DNA of 52,323 nt from Komagataeibacter saccharivorans (GTDB lineage Bacteria; Pseudomonadota; Alphaproteobacteria; Acetobacterales; Acetobacteraceae), in NCBI RefSeq assembly GCF_003207825.1, contig NZ_NKTY01000022.1, positions 1 through 52,323 of the forward strand, read 5' to 3'. The position numbers were made by a program, and so were the translations under genes. Shown piece after piece: positions 37,488 through 46,843 of the stretch. The stretch's first letter is position 1; every line of letters begins with the position of its first letter. The notes under the pieces are model-generated. The model was not told where the DNA came from, did not search any database, and saw nothing but the letters and a program-made list of their open reading frames with translations.

Positions 37488-38191
37488 CGCCGGTCGCCCG
37501 ACGGGCGCAGCATGACCGATATGGGCCGGTGATCGGAGGCATAGTTTTCGATCACATGCCGCGCGGTGCAGGTCAGGCCGCGTACAAGGCAGCGGTCCAG
37601 CCTGATGGGCAGCATGTCGGCCATGCGGTGCGTGGGCGCGCGTGGTCCGACATCCTGAAAATGACGGATCAGGGCCGGGCCTACCTGATTGAAATCCCCC
37701 AGTATGGCGGCCTGATGCGGCAGAAGCTGTACCACGCGGCGCAACTGCCGCCGGTTCAGAAGCTGCCCGTGGGACAGGTGGACATTGGCCACCACCAGCG
37801 AACGACATTCCACCACCTGCGCTACGCGGCGGAACACGGTGCCAGCGGGCAGGGTGCAGGCCAGCGGCTGGCGCGCGAAGGGCCATGGACTCCAGCACGC
37901 CAGACCATGGATGCGTCCGGGCAGCGGCGCGCGGGCGTAGTGGCCGCCAATCAGCGTGGGCAGCGCATCGATTTCCACCGTGGCTTCCTGCATCAGCAGC
38001 AGGTCGGGCCGTTCGGCGCGGATCAGGTCGATCACGTCGCGCGCGGTGGCCCCGATGCGGCGCAGCAGGTTCCAGCTTACGATCTTGAGCGCACCGTCCT
38101 CACGTCTGGGCGGGGTCAGTTCAGGTCGTGGCACCGCACCGTGTAGCGGCGGGGTGGACGAAAGGCGGAGATAGGGACGGGCTAGGATCAT
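37484..38191 (-). CDS. Endonuclease/exonuclease/phosphatase-family protein
   Basis: This 235-aa EEP-fold protein has the family motifs LKIVSWNLLRR (about 35), LLLMQEA with the metal Glu, VVANVHLSHG, AAILGDFNQ and a C-terminal ASDHRPISVML with the catalytic His. It has no signal peptide. The substrate could be nucleic acid, phosphoinositide-like lipid or another phosphodiester; sequence does not say. The start overlaps the AI-2E permease stop by four bases (ATGA). Placement against cls may point to membrane-lipid metabolism. Confidence 0.88.
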   Translation of the reverse strand: MILARPYLRLSSTPPLHGAVPRPELTPPRREDGALKIVSWNLLRRIGATARDVIDLIRAERPDLLLMQEATVEIDALPTLIGGHYARAPLPGRIHGLACWSPWPFARQPLACTLPAGTVFRRVAQVVECRSLVVANVHLSHGQLLNRRQLRRVVQLLPHQAAILGDFNQVGPALIRHFQDVGPRAPTHRMADMLPIRLDRCLVRGLTCTARHVIENYASDHRPISVMLRPSGDRR

Positions 38192-39264
38192 GGTTCGGTA
38201 AACGGCTCGCGTATTTCGTCTGGGATGGGGTCTTTCAACCGGGGATCACCCGCCGCGAATTCGGCAGTCAGGGTATAGCCCACGCCGATCAGGACGGGGC
38301 CAAGAAAAATGCCAAGCCCGCCGAATGTCAGCACCCCGCCCAGCACACCCAGCACGGTCAGCAGATAGGGCATCTGCGCTCCGCGCGCGATGAACATGGG
38401 ACGGATGACATGGTCCGCGCCGGAAACGATGATCGTGCCATACAGCAGCAGGAAGATGCCCCAGCCCGGATGATGGCTGAGCAGCAGGAACACGGCTGCG
38501 GGAATCCAGATCAGTGGCGCGCCAATGGGCAGCACCGCGATGAAGGCGGTGATCGCACCCAGCAGGACCGGGCTGGAAATCCCGGCGATGGCGAAGCCGA
38601 TTCCGGTCAGGATTCCCTGTATGATGGCCGTGCCAAGGATACCGTAGACCGTGCCGCGGATGGTTCGCCCCACGATTCCCAGTATCCGGTCGGCATAGCT
38701 GCCCGCAATGCGGCGCACCACGGCGACGAAGGTATTGCCCAGCGCGTCCCCGCCCAGCCAGAAGAAGAAGGAGATGAACAGCGCCATGGCCAGATGGGCC
38801 AGCCCGCTTGCCATCTGCATCATGGCCCGCAGCGCGGACTGCCCGATCCGCCCGGCATAGGGGCGGACCACTTCGTCTATGCTGCCGACGTCAACCGACC
38901 ATTTCTGCCATTTCTGTGCAATTTCAGGGCCGAAATGCGGAATATGCGTAATCCGCGCGGGCAGCGGCGGCAGGTGCAGCGCGCCCACCGCATCGACCAG
39001 ATACTGCAGGGTGGCCGGTACATCGGCAATGCTGCTCGACACCACGATAACCAGTGGCACCACCAGAACCAGCGCGCATAGCAGCGTCATGACCAGTGCC
39101 GCAGGCAGCAGGGACATGTCGCGCCGCAGCCGCATGAAGACCGGCCACGTGGCAAAGGTCAGGATCGCCGCCCACAGAAGGGCGGTCATAAACGGATACA
39201 GGATCAGGACGCAGCCAAATGCGATCCCGCCCAGCATCAAGCCCATCATGATACGTTCGACCAT
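38188..39264 (-). CDS. AI-2E family transporter / permease
   Basis: This 358-aa membrane protein has about seven or eight helices in the PF01594 pattern. Two N-terminal helices come first, then a long extracytoplasmic stretch (about 80-160), then the conserved core ALFISFFFWLGGD, VYGILGTAIIQGILTGIGFAIAGI, AFIAVLPIGAPLIWIPAAVFLL and a C-terminal GVLGGVLTFGGLGIFLGPVL. Members export AI-2 or act as Na+/H+ antiporters; substrate is unknown here. I used the ATG at 39264 (MVERIMMGLML); the frame can begin at a TTG at 39297. It is coupled to the EEP gene. Confidence 0.9.
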   Translation of the reverse strand: MVERIMMGLMLGGIAFGCVLILYPFMTALLWAAILTFATWPVFMRLRRDMSLLPAALVMTLLCALVLVVPLVIVVSSSIADVPATLQYLVDAVGALHLPPLPARITHIPHFGPEIAQKWQKWSVDVGSIDEVVRPYAGRIGQSALRAMMQMASGLAHLAMALFISFFFWLGGDALGNTFVAVVRRIAGSYADRILGIVGRTIRGTVYGILGTAIIQGILTGIGFAIAGISSPVLLGAITAFIAVLPIGAPLIWIPAAVFLLLSHHPGWGIFLLLYGTIIVSGADHVIRPMFIARGAQMPYLLTVLGVLGGVLTFGGLGIFLGPVLIGVGYTLTAEFAAGDPRLKDPIPDEIREPFTEP

Positions 39265-39382
39265 ATGGCTGACGTACCCCCTCGCGTGTGGAAACAAAAG
39301 ACAAATGTTCAGGACTTTCGTTCATGCGCGCTATGCTGCACCCTGTTGGCGAAATGACAATTCCTAAGGACCGGGAGAAGGT

Positions 39383-40231
39383 ATGCATCCGCTGATCTCA
39401 GCCACCGATCTGGCGCAGGCCATGCAACACGACAATGTCCTTGTGCTCGATGCCAGCATGGCGCTGCCGGGGCAGGCGTTCGACCCGCAGCAGCGTTTTG
39501 CCAACGGTCATATCGCCGGGGCGGTGCGTTTTGATATCGACCAGTTTTCCGACCCGGATTCCCCCCTGCCGCATACCATTCCGGGGCAGGCCCGCTTTGC
39601 GGCGCTGGCGACCGAACGCGGCATGGCCAATGACAGGCGGATCGTCTTCTACGATCAGGACGGCATGGCGTGCGCCGCACGCGCATGGTGGCTGACCACC
39701 CTGTTCGGGCATGACAGGGTGCAGGTTCTCGAAGGGGGACTGCCCGCATGGAAAAGTGCTGGCCTGCCGCTGGAAACCGGGCCGGATCTGACTGCTCCCG
39801 CCCGTTTTGTCAGCCGCCCGCGCTACGGCCGCCTGCGGGGGACGGGCGATGTGCTGGATATAGTGGAAGGGCGGGTGTCGGGGCTGATCCTGGATGCACG
39901 CAGCCGCAACCGCTTTGAAGGGCGCGACCCGGAACCCCGGGCGGGGATACAGTCGGGTCATATGCCCGGTGCGCGCAGCCTGCCCTATCCCGAACTGCTG
40001 GATGACAAGGGCCGTTTCCTGCCTGCTGACACACTCAGGGATATTTTCGCGCGGCTTGGGGTTGAAAGCAGCACGTCCGTCACCTGCTCGTGCGGCAGTG
40101 GCATGACGGCGTGCATGATTGCGCTCGCGCTGGCCAATGTGGGCATGGATGCACAAAAGGTTGCCGTTTATGACGGGTCATGGGCCGAATGGGCATCCAC
40201 CCCGGATTCCCCCATAGTCGTGGGCGCATAG
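39383..40231 (+). CDS. sseA: 3-mercaptopyruvate/thiosulfate sulfurtransferase
   Basis: This 282-aa tandem rhodanese transfers sulfane sulfur from mercaptopyruvate or thiosulfate to acceptors. The N-terminal inactive domain has LVLDASMALPG, GHIAGAVRFDID and FYDQDGMACAARAWWLT. The C-terminal active domain has LILDARSRNRFEGRDPEPRAGIQSGHMPGARSLPY and a catalytic cysteine loop SCSCGSGMTAC. The CGSGMTA loop is of the mercaptopyruvate type. The ATG at 39383 has a GGAGAAGG purine tract just upstream. metC follows five bases after the stop, suggesting a shared sulfur-amino-acid transcript. Confidence 0.94.
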   Translation: MHPLISATDLAQAMQHDNVLVLDASMALPGQAFDPQQRFANGHIAGAVRFDIDQFSDPDSPLPHTIPGQARFAALATERGMANDRRIVFYDQDGMACAARAWWLTTLFGHDRVQVLEGGLPAWKSAGLPLETGPDLTAPARFVSRPRYGRLRGTGDVLDIVEGRVSGLILDARSRNRFEGRDPEPRAGIQSGHMPGARSLPYPELLDDKGRFLPADTLRDIFARLGVESSTSVTCSCGSGMTACMIALALANVGMDAQKVAVYDGSWAEWASTPDSPIVVGA

Positions 40232-40236
40232 GACGG

Positions 40237-41508
40237 ATGCCTGAAATGACCGATCACGCCGTTACGGTGCCTGCCGCCCTGCTTGAAAGCGTGGTGCGCG
40301 GCTGGCGCGACCTGTCCACGCGCCTTGTCCAGCTTGGGCGTGACAGGCCGGAAGGGGACGGGGGCGTCTTCGTCAATCCCCCGATCACCCGTGGGTCCAC
40401 TGTGCTGTTCGCAAGCCTTGAGGCGATGGATGCAGCCGGACACCGACGCTATGATGATGAGCAACTGATTTACGGCGCAATGGGTACCCCGGTACAGCAC
40501 CGGCTGGAACAGGTCATCGCTGCAATCGAGGGCGGGGCGTATGCGCAGATCGTACCCTCCGGCCTGGCCGCCTGCGCGCTGCCGCTGCTGGCCTGTCTGG
40601 CGGCGGGGGATCACTGCCTGCTGTCCGATACCGTCTATGGTCCCACCCGCCGTTTTGCCGAAAAGGTGCTGCGTCGCTTCGGGGTGGAGATTACCTATTT
40701 CCCCCCGCTGGCGTCCGAATCCGAACTGCTGGCCCTTGCCCGGCCCACGACCCGCGTCATTTATGCCGAAAGCCCCGGCAGCCATTCGTTCGAGGTACAG
40801 GACCTGCGGATGCTGGGTCGCGTCGCCCGCCAGCTTGATGCCCGCCTGATCGTGGATAATACATGGGGCATTGGCCTGATCGACCCGTTCGCCCTTGGGG
40901 CGCATATATCGGTGCAGGCCCTGACCAAATATCCCGCCGGCCATTCGGACACCATCATCGGCGCGGTTACCGTGGCGTCTGATGCGGACTGGCGGCTGCT
41001 GCGCGATACCGCCATCCAGTCGGGCCAGACGGCGGGACCGGATGACTGCTGGCTGACCCTGCGCGGGCTGCGCACCATGGGCGTGCGGCAGGAACGGCAG
41101 GCGGCTACTGCCATCGCCGTGGCACTGTGGCTGCAATCCCGACCGGAGGTGGCGCGCGTCCTCCACCCGGCGCTGCCGTCATGTCCGGGGCATGAGAACT
41201 GGAAACGGGATTTCACCGGCGCGTCGTCGCTGTTTGGTGTGGTGTTCGACCCCGCCTTTACCGGGGCGGACCTTATGGCGATGATCGACAGCCTTACGCT
41301 GTTTGGCATCGGTGCCTCATGGGGCGGGTATGAAAGCCTTGTGCTGCCGACCACGGGTGGCATTTCGCGCACGTGCCAGTCGGTTACGCAGGACGGGCCC
41401 GCATGCCGTTTCCATATCGGTCTGGAAGCCGGCGAACTGCTGATCGCCGATCTGGCGCGTGGGCTGGATGGCATGTCCGCTACCCGCCGGGCGCGGGCAG
41501 GGGCCTGA
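40237..41508 (+). CDS. metC: Cystathionine beta-lyase
   Basis: This PLP enzyme splits cystathionine to homocysteine, pyruvate and ammonia. The 423-aa Cys/Met-metabolism fold shows NPPITRGSTVLF, YGAMGTPVQHRLEQVIAAIEGG, VPSGLAACALPLLA, DTVYGPTRRF, IYAESPGSHSFEVQD, IVDNTWG and the PLP Lys in QALTKYPAGHSD. The C-terminal end has IGASWGGYESLV. The pattern matches MetC rather than gamma-synthase. The ATG at 40237 lies just after the sseA stop; an ATG at 40246 is also possible. It acts in the same pathway as metA at the left of the window. Confidence 0.93.
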   Translation: MPEMTDHAVTVPAALLESVVRGWRDLSTRLVQLGRDRPEGDGGVFVNPPITRGSTVLFASLEAMDAAGHRRYDDEQLIYGAMGTPVQHRLEQVIAAIEGGAYAQIVPSGLAACALPLLACLAAGDHCLLSDTVYGPTRRFAEKVLRRFGVEITYFPPLASESELLALARPTTRVIYAESPGSHSFEVQDLRMLGRVARQLDARLIVDNTWGIGLIDPFALGAHISVQALTKYPAGHSDTIIGAVTVASDADWRLLRDTAIQSGQTAGPDDCWLTLRGLRTMGVRQERQAATAIAVALWLQSRPEVARVLHPALPSCPGHENWKRDFTGASSLFGVVFDPAFTGADLMAMIDSLTLFGIGASWGGYESLVLPTTGGISRTCQSVTQDGPACRFHIGLEAGELLIADLARGLDGMSATRRARAGA

Positions 41509-41655
41509 CGTAGATCAAGGTGACGCGCAGGCAGGAATGGGACACTTGGCGGGCACGAAACGAGCCGCCGCTGTAGCTGTCATGGCTGTTCCGGCGACGT
41601 GGATTAGTAATGTGGCCCTGTATCCGGGGCATGATATCGGAACTGAAGGTGCAAG

Positions 41656-42690
41656 ATGCTTGGAAAGATGAAGGCGGCGGTCGTTCGGGAATTCGGCAAG
41701 CCGCTGACGATCGAGGAACTGGACATTCCGCAGATCAGGCCGCACCAGATACTGGTCAAGGTCGATGCCTGTGGCGTGTGCCATACCGACCTGCATGCCG
41801 CGCGCGGTGACTGGCCGACCAAGCCCAACCCGCCCTTTATTCCGGGGCATGAAGGGGTCGGCCATGTGGTTGAGGTCGGGTCCGACGTGGACTGGATCAA
41901 GACCGGCGATGTGGTGGGCGTTCCCTGGCTGTACTCGGCCTGCGGACATTGCGAACACTGCCTGGGCGGGTGGGAAACGCTGTGTGAAAAGCAGGAAGAT
42001 ACCGGCTATTCCGTCAATGGCTGCTTTGCCGAATATGTAGTGGCCGACCCGAATTACGTTGCCCATCTGCCCAGGGATATCGACCCCATCCGTACGGCCC
42101 CCGTGCTGTGCGCCGGGCTTACGGTATACAAGGGCCTGAAAATGACCGACACGAAGGCAGGGGAATGGGTTGCCATTTCCGGTGCGGGTGGTCTGGGGCA
42201 GATGGCGATCCAGTATGCCGTTGCCATGGGGCTGAATGTCGCGGCGGTCGATATCAGCGATGAAAAGCTGGACGAAGCCCGCAAGCTGGGCGCGCGCGTG
42301 ACCGTAAACGCGCTGAAGGAAGACCCCGTCGCCTGTATCCAGAAGCATACCGGCGGCACGCATGGCGTGCTGGTGACGGCAGTATCGGACAAGGCGTTCA
42401 CGCAGGCCATCGGTTACGCCCGCCGTGGTGGGACGATCGTGCTCAACGGCCTGCCGCCGGGTGATTTCCCGCTGTCCATTTTCGATATGGTGATGAATGG
42501 CACCACCGTGCGCGGTTCGATTGTGGGCACGCGGCTCGACATGATCGAAGCACTTTCCTTCTTTGCTGATGGCAAGGTCTCGACCGTGGTCAGCACGGAC
42601 AGGCTGGAAAACATCAACACCATTTTCGACAATCTCGAACATGGTCGTGTGCAGGGTCGTATCGTGCTGGACTTCCGTAACGGGGCCTGA
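41656..42690 (+). CDS. adhP: Zinc-dependent alcohol dehydrogenase (AdhP type)
   Basis: This 344-aa cytoplasmic NAD(P)-dependent MDR-family alcohol dehydrogenase has the catalytic-zinc ligands in ACGVCHTDLHA and PGHEGVGHVVEVG. The structural-zinc cysteines are in CGHCEHCLGGWETLC, and the dinucleotide fold is GAGGLGQMAIQYAVAMG. It resembles propanol-preferring AdhP, which interconverts ethanol and acetaldehyde. This is distinct from the periplasmic PQQ enzyme used for vinegar formation. The ATG at 41656 follows AAGG; MKAAVV at 41668 is an alternative start. A 147-base gap upstream suggests its own promoter. Confidence 0.95.
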   Translation: MLGKMKAAVVREFGKPLTIEELDIPQIRPHQILVKVDACGVCHTDLHAARGDWPTKPNPPFIPGHEGVGHVVEVGSDVDWIKTGDVVGVPWLYSACGHCEHCLGGWETLCEKQEDTGYSVNGCFAEYVVADPNYVAHLPRDIDPIRTAPVLCAGLTVYKGLKMTDTKAGEWVAISGAGGLGQMAIQYAVAMGLNVAAVDISDEKLDEARKLGARVTVNALKEDPVACIQKHTGGTHGVLVTAVSDKAFTQAIGYARRGGTIVLNGLPPGDFPLSIFDMVMNGTTVRGSIVGTRLDMIEALSFFADGKVSTVVSTDRLENINTIFDNLEHGRVQGRIVLDFRNGA

Positions 42691-42792
42691 GGCAACCCCG
42701 CCTGCCTTTATGCGTTCCTGTTACAGACACGGTGCCGTGGGGTGGTTCAGTCCGCCCTGCGCCCCGGTAGACAGAAAAAAGGACGGTAAGGC

Positions 42793-43092
42793 ATGATGAA
42801 AAAAACGGTGATTCTGGCGGGGCTGTTCGGCGCAGGCCTGAACGTGGCGATGCTGACACCGGTTCTGGCCGATACGTGCGACGGCGTAACCGACCATGCG
42901 GAATGCGAGGTCAGGCTTAAGGCGCGTGAAACCGGCCATGCCACTACCGACACGGCCCACAAGGCCGATCATAAAGCGGCGGAAGCCGGGGATAGCGTGA
43001 AGAACTGGGGTCAGAATACCGGCAAGACGCTGGACAAATGGGGCCACAATACCAAGGGCGACATGAGCCAGTTCTTTACCGGCCACCGATAA
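42793..43092 (+). CDS. Small exported His/Lys-rich protein
   Basis: This 99-aa product has a signal peptide (about 1-26, MMKKTVILAGLFGAGLNVAMLTPVLA). The mature part starts DTCDGVTDHAECEVRLKAR, with two cysteines that could form a disulfide. It continues in an amphipathic, repeat-like stretch (TAHKADHKAAEAGDSVKNWGQNTGKTLDKWGHNTKGD) with two related WGxNT segments. A periplasmic stress role is possible, but I recognise no family. The ATG at 42793 or 42796 follows GGTAAGG. A strong bidirectional terminator follows. Confidence 0.65.
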   Translation: MMKKTVILAGLFGAGLNVAMLTPVLADTCDGVTDHAECEVRLKARETGHATTDTAHKADHKAAEAGDSVKNWGQNTGKTLDKWGHNTKGDMSQFFTGHR

Positions 43093-43104
43093 GGCTGATG
43101 GTAT

Positions 43105-43146
43105 GAAAAAAGGGCGGTACCCGATCCGGGTGCCGCCCTTTTTTCA
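43105..43146. terminator. Bidirectional Rho-independent terminator
   Basis: GGGCGGTACCCG and CGGGTGCCGCCC form a near-perfect 12-bp stem with a very short loop. A-run and T-run flank it (AAAAAA before, TTTTTT after), so it can stop the plus-strand gene at 42793 and the minus-strand gene at 43160. Confidence 0.92.
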
Positions 43147-43159
43147 TGCCTGAAACGGA

Positions 43160-43348
43160 TCAGGAATGATGATGGTCTGCTGATTCGTGCTCGCGCCAGC
43201 CACTTTCGATGGCATGGAGGAAGGTCTTGAAGTGCTTCTTGATCTCATCGGGGGATGCCTTTTCCATGACATCCTTCTTCGCGGCGGTCAGCGTTGCGGC
43301 GGCATGGATCAGGGCGGCGTGGATGGCGTCTGTCGGTTCTTTGCTCAT
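43160..43348 (-). CDS. Small hypothetical cytoplasmic protein
   Basis: This 62-aa protein begins MSKEPTDAIHAALIHAAATLTAAKKDVMEK, predicted helical, with a C-terminal ESADHHHS histidine tail. The ATG at 43348 has GGGAAAGAAA upstream. The frame is open to 43570 but that part is not supported. No family is recognised. It is convergent with the exported His/Lys-rich gene across the shared terminator. Confidence 0.6.
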   Translation of the reverse strand: MSKEPTDAIHAALIHAAATLTAAKKDVMEKASPDEIKKHFKTFLHAIESGWREHESADHHHS

Positions 43349-43529
43349 GGTTTCTTTCCCGGTTGCGTAAGGCCGGTACGATGTAAGAAACCTCCTGTTA
43401 TGACAACCGTTTCCCCCGCATGACTGCCGTTCTTCCATACACCCTTGATTCCCCGTGGGTGCGGAACGGGGGAACCCGGGCACTGTCCTGCCGTTAACAT
43501 CGGCAGACACTAACTTTATGGAATATAAA

Positions 43530-43829
43530 ATGATTTCTTGCCGCACAGTATCTGCCTTCGCCGCTGTCACCCTTATGGCCCTGCCGCTTGCCGCACAGGC
43601 CGAGCCGGGCGGCTGCGTAAAGGGAGCCGTTGCGGGTGGCGTGGCCGGTCATTTTATTGGCAGCGGTCACGGCAAGGGGGGGGCTGCCGCAGGGTGCGCG
43701 GCCGGGATGGCGCGCCGCCATCATGCCCGCAAGGAAGCAAGGGAAAACCAGCAGCAGGACAGCGCGCCCACACAGGGCGGTTCCCAGACGCAGCCTTCCG
43801 CGCCCGGCGGCAATGGTAACGGCGAATAA
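43530..43829 (+). CDS. Exported glycine-zipper-like small protein
   Basis: This is a 99-aa protein with a signal peptide (SAFAAVTLMALPLAAQA) and a glycine-rich segment GCVKGAVAGGVAGHFIGSGHGKGGAAAGCAAG resembling glycine-zipper 2TM domains that insert in or line membranes. A basic HHARKEAREN stretch and a Gln/Gly/Ser-rich tail follow. It is probably envelope-associated. The ATG at 43530 has GGAA six bases upstream; ATG 43518 is an alternative. Confidence 0.65.
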   Translation: MISCRTVSAFAAVTLMALPLAAQAEPGGCVKGAVAGGVAGHFIGSGHGKGGAAAGCAAGMARRHHARKEARENQQQDSAPTQGGSQTQPSAPGGNGNGE

Positions 43830-43847
43830 ACGCCTGTATTCCTTCCG

Positions 43848-45176
43848 TCAGGGAACAGCCCTGACGGAAGATGCCCTCATGGCCTGCGCGAAGCATGCGG
43901 TCAGGAAATTATGGGGATCGGGATTGATCCCGACGAAAATGATATCCTTGCGAACATAAAGCAGCTTGTGCCGTGGCCCCATGGTAATCTGGCGCAGCAC
44001 GACCGGGCGGCCCTGCGCGACCTGCGCGCGCGTGCTGGCCACCCAGTCATGGCTGATATGGGCCAGCAGGGTCAGGTCCGGTATGACAATGGCCAGATGC
44101 ATGGCGATCAGGCCCATGCAGGATAATTCCGTAATCCGGCGAAAGACCGGTAACGCCGGGCACTGGAACAGCAGGCATGTCAGGTAGCATGCCAGAAACA
44201 CGCTGGCCGGGAAGGACAGCCGTGCCGCCAGTGCTGCGCGCGGAAACATGAGCAGCAATGCCATATAGGCCATGGCCATGACCGCGAATATCCAGCCCTT
44301 CCCCCCGCGCAGGCAGTCAGGAAAGCACAGGTGCTTGCGGCCCATGAATAGGCCAAGTCCCACAAGCAGCACAAAGGGAAACCAGAACGGGTCAAACAGG
44401 CTGCCCAGATTACCCAGCAGACCATCCAGCCGGTCGGTCAGGGGGCTTGGCGGCATGGTGCGCATACGTACGTAATTGCCCGGCGCCATGCCCAGTACCA
44501 GCGTGCCCGCGGCATGACTGCACAGCAGGGCCCATGGCGCCGCACGCCCCTGCAGGAAGGCCCGGAGGCAGGTACCTGTCAAAAACAGCGTCAGCAGCAG
44601 CGAAAGCGGTTCCAGAAAAGTCGCAATCAGGAATACGACCCCATACTGCACCGCATTCATATGCGCGCGGCGCGAGAGGATACGCGCCATTACCCAGATT
44701 TCCCCCGCGACGGGCCACAGATACCCTATTGCGCCGGTCTTCCATAATGCGACCTCGCCAATCGTGCGGGGCAGCCACCACAGCATGAGAAACACCAGAA
44801 CGGTCTGCGCCAGTCCCAAAATGGCGGAGGGGACGGGCGGGTTGCCCGCGGCACTGCGGCACATACCCACCGTGACATGGACCAGAAAAACGAAGATTCC
44901 CGCATTCAGCACGGCGAAGACGGCAAGGGAGCCATACTGGTGCAGGTCAAGGAACAGGAATGTCACCAGCGTGGTGAACCATCGTCCGGTCCAGAAATTG
45001 TAATTGCCCCATACGGTGCGCAGGATCGTGGCCAGATGGGGGGGCATGGTCCGGCAGTAATCATCAGCCCATAGCGGTGTGACCCAGTTGGCCCATAATA
45101 GAAAGGCAGAACATAACGCCAGCCCGGCCCGTTCACCGGGCAGCAGGCGCGGGGTGGTATCCGCAGGTGATCCCAT
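43848..45176 (-). CDS. Polytopic membrane protein of unknown function
   Basis: This 442-aa inner-membrane protein has about ten hydrophobic helices. The first loop has WADDYCRTMPPHL, followed by WGNYNFWTGRWFTT. This arrangement resembles the acidic first-loop motif (DD) of membrane glycosyltransferase-like DUF6056-type proteins, so a lipid-linked sugar transfer role is possible but unproven. A long C-terminal soluble tail ends DPHNFLTACFAQAMRASSV. The ATG at 45176 has GAGG ten bases upstream; ATG 45212 is an alternative. It diverges from the MFS gene at 45381. Confidence 0.7.
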   Translation of the reverse strand: MGSPADTTPRLLPGERAGLALCSAFLLWANWVTPLWADDYCRTMPPHLATILRTVWGNYNFWTGRWFTTLVTFLFLDLHQYGSLAVFAVLNAGIFVFLVHVTVGMCRSAAGNPPVPSAILGLAQTVLVFLMLWWLPRTIGEVALWKTGAIGYLWPVAGEIWVMARILSRRAHMNAVQYGVVFLIATFLEPLSLLLTLFLTGTCLRAFLQGRAAPWALLCSHAAGTLVLGMAPGNYVRMRTMPPSPLTDRLDGLLGNLGSLFDPFWFPFVLLVGLGLFMGRKHLCFPDCLRGGKGWIFAVMAMAYMALLLMFPRAALAARLSFPASVFLACYLTCLLFQCPALPVFRRITELSCMGLIAMHLAIVIPDLTLLAHISHDWVASTRAQVAQGRPVVLRQITMGPRHKLLYVRKDIIFVGINPDPHNFLTACFAQAMRASSVRAVP

Positions 45177-45380
45177 TGATGCAAAGCCTCTTTGTGGTCC
45201 TGTTCTTGGCATGCGCCGTGCGTATTCACCCGAAAAAATGATCTATCACAACATGCGTGCGCCTACACAATCTGCCTGAATCCGGGGTTGTGTCATGGAT
45301 CATCCCCGTTAGCATCGGTTATGGACCCGGCCTGACCGGTGCCGATCCGTCCAGCGCCGCACATCAGGGGATAGAGTAAC

Positions 45381-46811
45381 GTGTTACAGCCAGCTACGTC
45401 GTCCGTCTCTGCCACGGGTGCGCCGTCCACGGATACCGTGTCAGCAGGGCAGGGGCGAAAGGTGCTTCGCGCGGCCCTGACCACCGCATCCGCCGGCCTG
45501 CTGGTGGGGCTGGACACTGGCCTGATTGCCGAGGCACTGGGCTTTATCGGTCGTGATTTTCATGCCACGCCCCGCATGCAGGAATGGATCGTGTCGGTGC
45601 TGATGGTCGGCGCGCTTCTGGGGTCGCTTGGGGCAGGGGTCTTTTCACAGCGATTCGGACGCAGGCTGGCGCTGGGTTCGGCCACATTGCTGATTGCGGT
45701 GGGGGCGCTGTTATGCGCTACGGCCGGGATCATCGGGCAGATCCTGCTGGGGCGGTTCCTGATCGGGATGGCCATCGGCATCTGCACCTTCACCGCGCCA
45801 CTGTATATTTCGGAACTGACCAGCGGGTCGATGCGCGGAACCATGGTGTCCACCTTCTCCATGCTTCAGTCCACGGGCATTCTGCTGGGTTATCTGGCGG
45901 GGGGGATTTTCTCCGGTGGGGGACACTGGCGGCTTATGGTCGGCCTGCCGGTCATTCCGGCTGCCCTGCTGTGTGCAGGGTGTGCGCTCCTGCCTTCCAG
46001 CCCGTCATGGCTTGCGGCCCGTGGCCGGTTTGAGGAGGCGCGTAGCGTGCTGCGCAGCCTGCGTGGCGATGTGGCGGTGGCTGACCGGGAACTGGACAAC
46101 ATCCGCCATGAACTGGGGGCGGGTAAGCCGGTGGGCGGGTTTGCCCTGTTGCGCAGCCAGCCGTTCTTTCGCCGGTCGGTCGCGCTGGGTATCGGCCTGC
46201 AGGTCATGCAGCAGCTTACGGGCATCAATGTGGTCATGTATTACGCGCCCAAGATTCTGGAAGGGGCGCATTTCGGCACATCCGCCGCCGCATGGGCCAC
46301 GGTTCTGGTGGGTCTCATCAACGCCGTGGTGGGTATCGTGGCCATTTTTCTGGTTTCGCGCTGGGGACGCAGGCCGCTGCTGGCGGCAAGCTGCATTACC
46401 ATGGCAGCCGCCCTTGGCTGCGCGGGCCTGATTGAGGGGCTGCACCTGCAGGGGATGGGCGCCACGCTTTCCCTTATGGCCGCACTTCTGGTGTTTGTCG
46501 GCGGGTTTGGCATTGGGGCGGGGCCGCTGGTCTGGACGCTGTGTTCGGAAATACAGCCGATCGAGGGGCGTGATTTTGGCGTGGCCTGCTCCACCCTGGC
46601 CAACTGGGGCATGGACTGGGCGGTCAGCAACACGTTCCTCAGCATCGTGGCGGTACTGGGCGCGGGGTGGACATTTGCGGGCTTCAGCGCGCTGAATGTC
46701 GTGTTCCTGTTCTTCACGCTTCTGCTGGTGCCTGAAACCCGCAATGTGCCGCTGGAAGTCATCGAACAGCATCTGGAAGCGGGCCTGCCCCTGCGCCGGA
46801 TCGGGCGTTAG
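45381..46811 (+). CDS. MFS sugar-proton symporter family protein
   Basis: This 476-aa transporter of the sugar porter family has 12 predicted helices. It carries the family motifs GLLVGLDTGLIAEAL, FGRRLALG, GRFLIGMAIGICTFTAPLYISEL, MRGTMVSTFSMLQSTGILLGY, QVMQQLTGINVVMYYAPKIL, SRWGRRPLL and VPETRNVPLEVIE. The substrate is probably a hexose or pentose, as in GalP/AraE, but cannot be told exactly. Translation starts at GTG 45381, with GGGGA nine bases upstream. It ends convergent with the hemolysin III-like gene. Confidence 0.93.
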   Translation: MLQPATSSVSATGAPSTDTVSAGQGRKVLRAALTTASAGLLVGLDTGLIAEALGFIGRDFHATPRMQEWIVSVLMVGALLGSLGAGVFSQRFGRRLALGSATLLIAVGALLCATAGIIGQILLGRFLIGMAIGICTFTAPLYISELTSGSMRGTMVSTFSMLQSTGILLGYLAGGIFSGGGHWRLMVGLPVIPAALLCAGCALLPSSPSWLAARGRFEEARSVLRSLRGDVAVADRELDNIRHELGAGKPVGGFALLRSQPFFRRSVALGIGLQVMQQLTGINVVMYYAPKILEGAHFGTSAAAWATVLVGLINAVVGIVAIFLVSRWGRRPLLAASCITMAAALGCAGLIEGLHLQGMGATLSLMAALLVFVGGFGIGAGPLVWTLCSEIQPIEGRDFGVACSTLANWGMDWAVSNTFLSIVAVLGAGWTFAGFSALNVVFLFFTLLLVPETRNVPLEVIEQHLEAGLPLRRIGR

Positions 46812-46843
46812 GCCACACCACCCGCTGTCAAGGGGCGGAGCGG

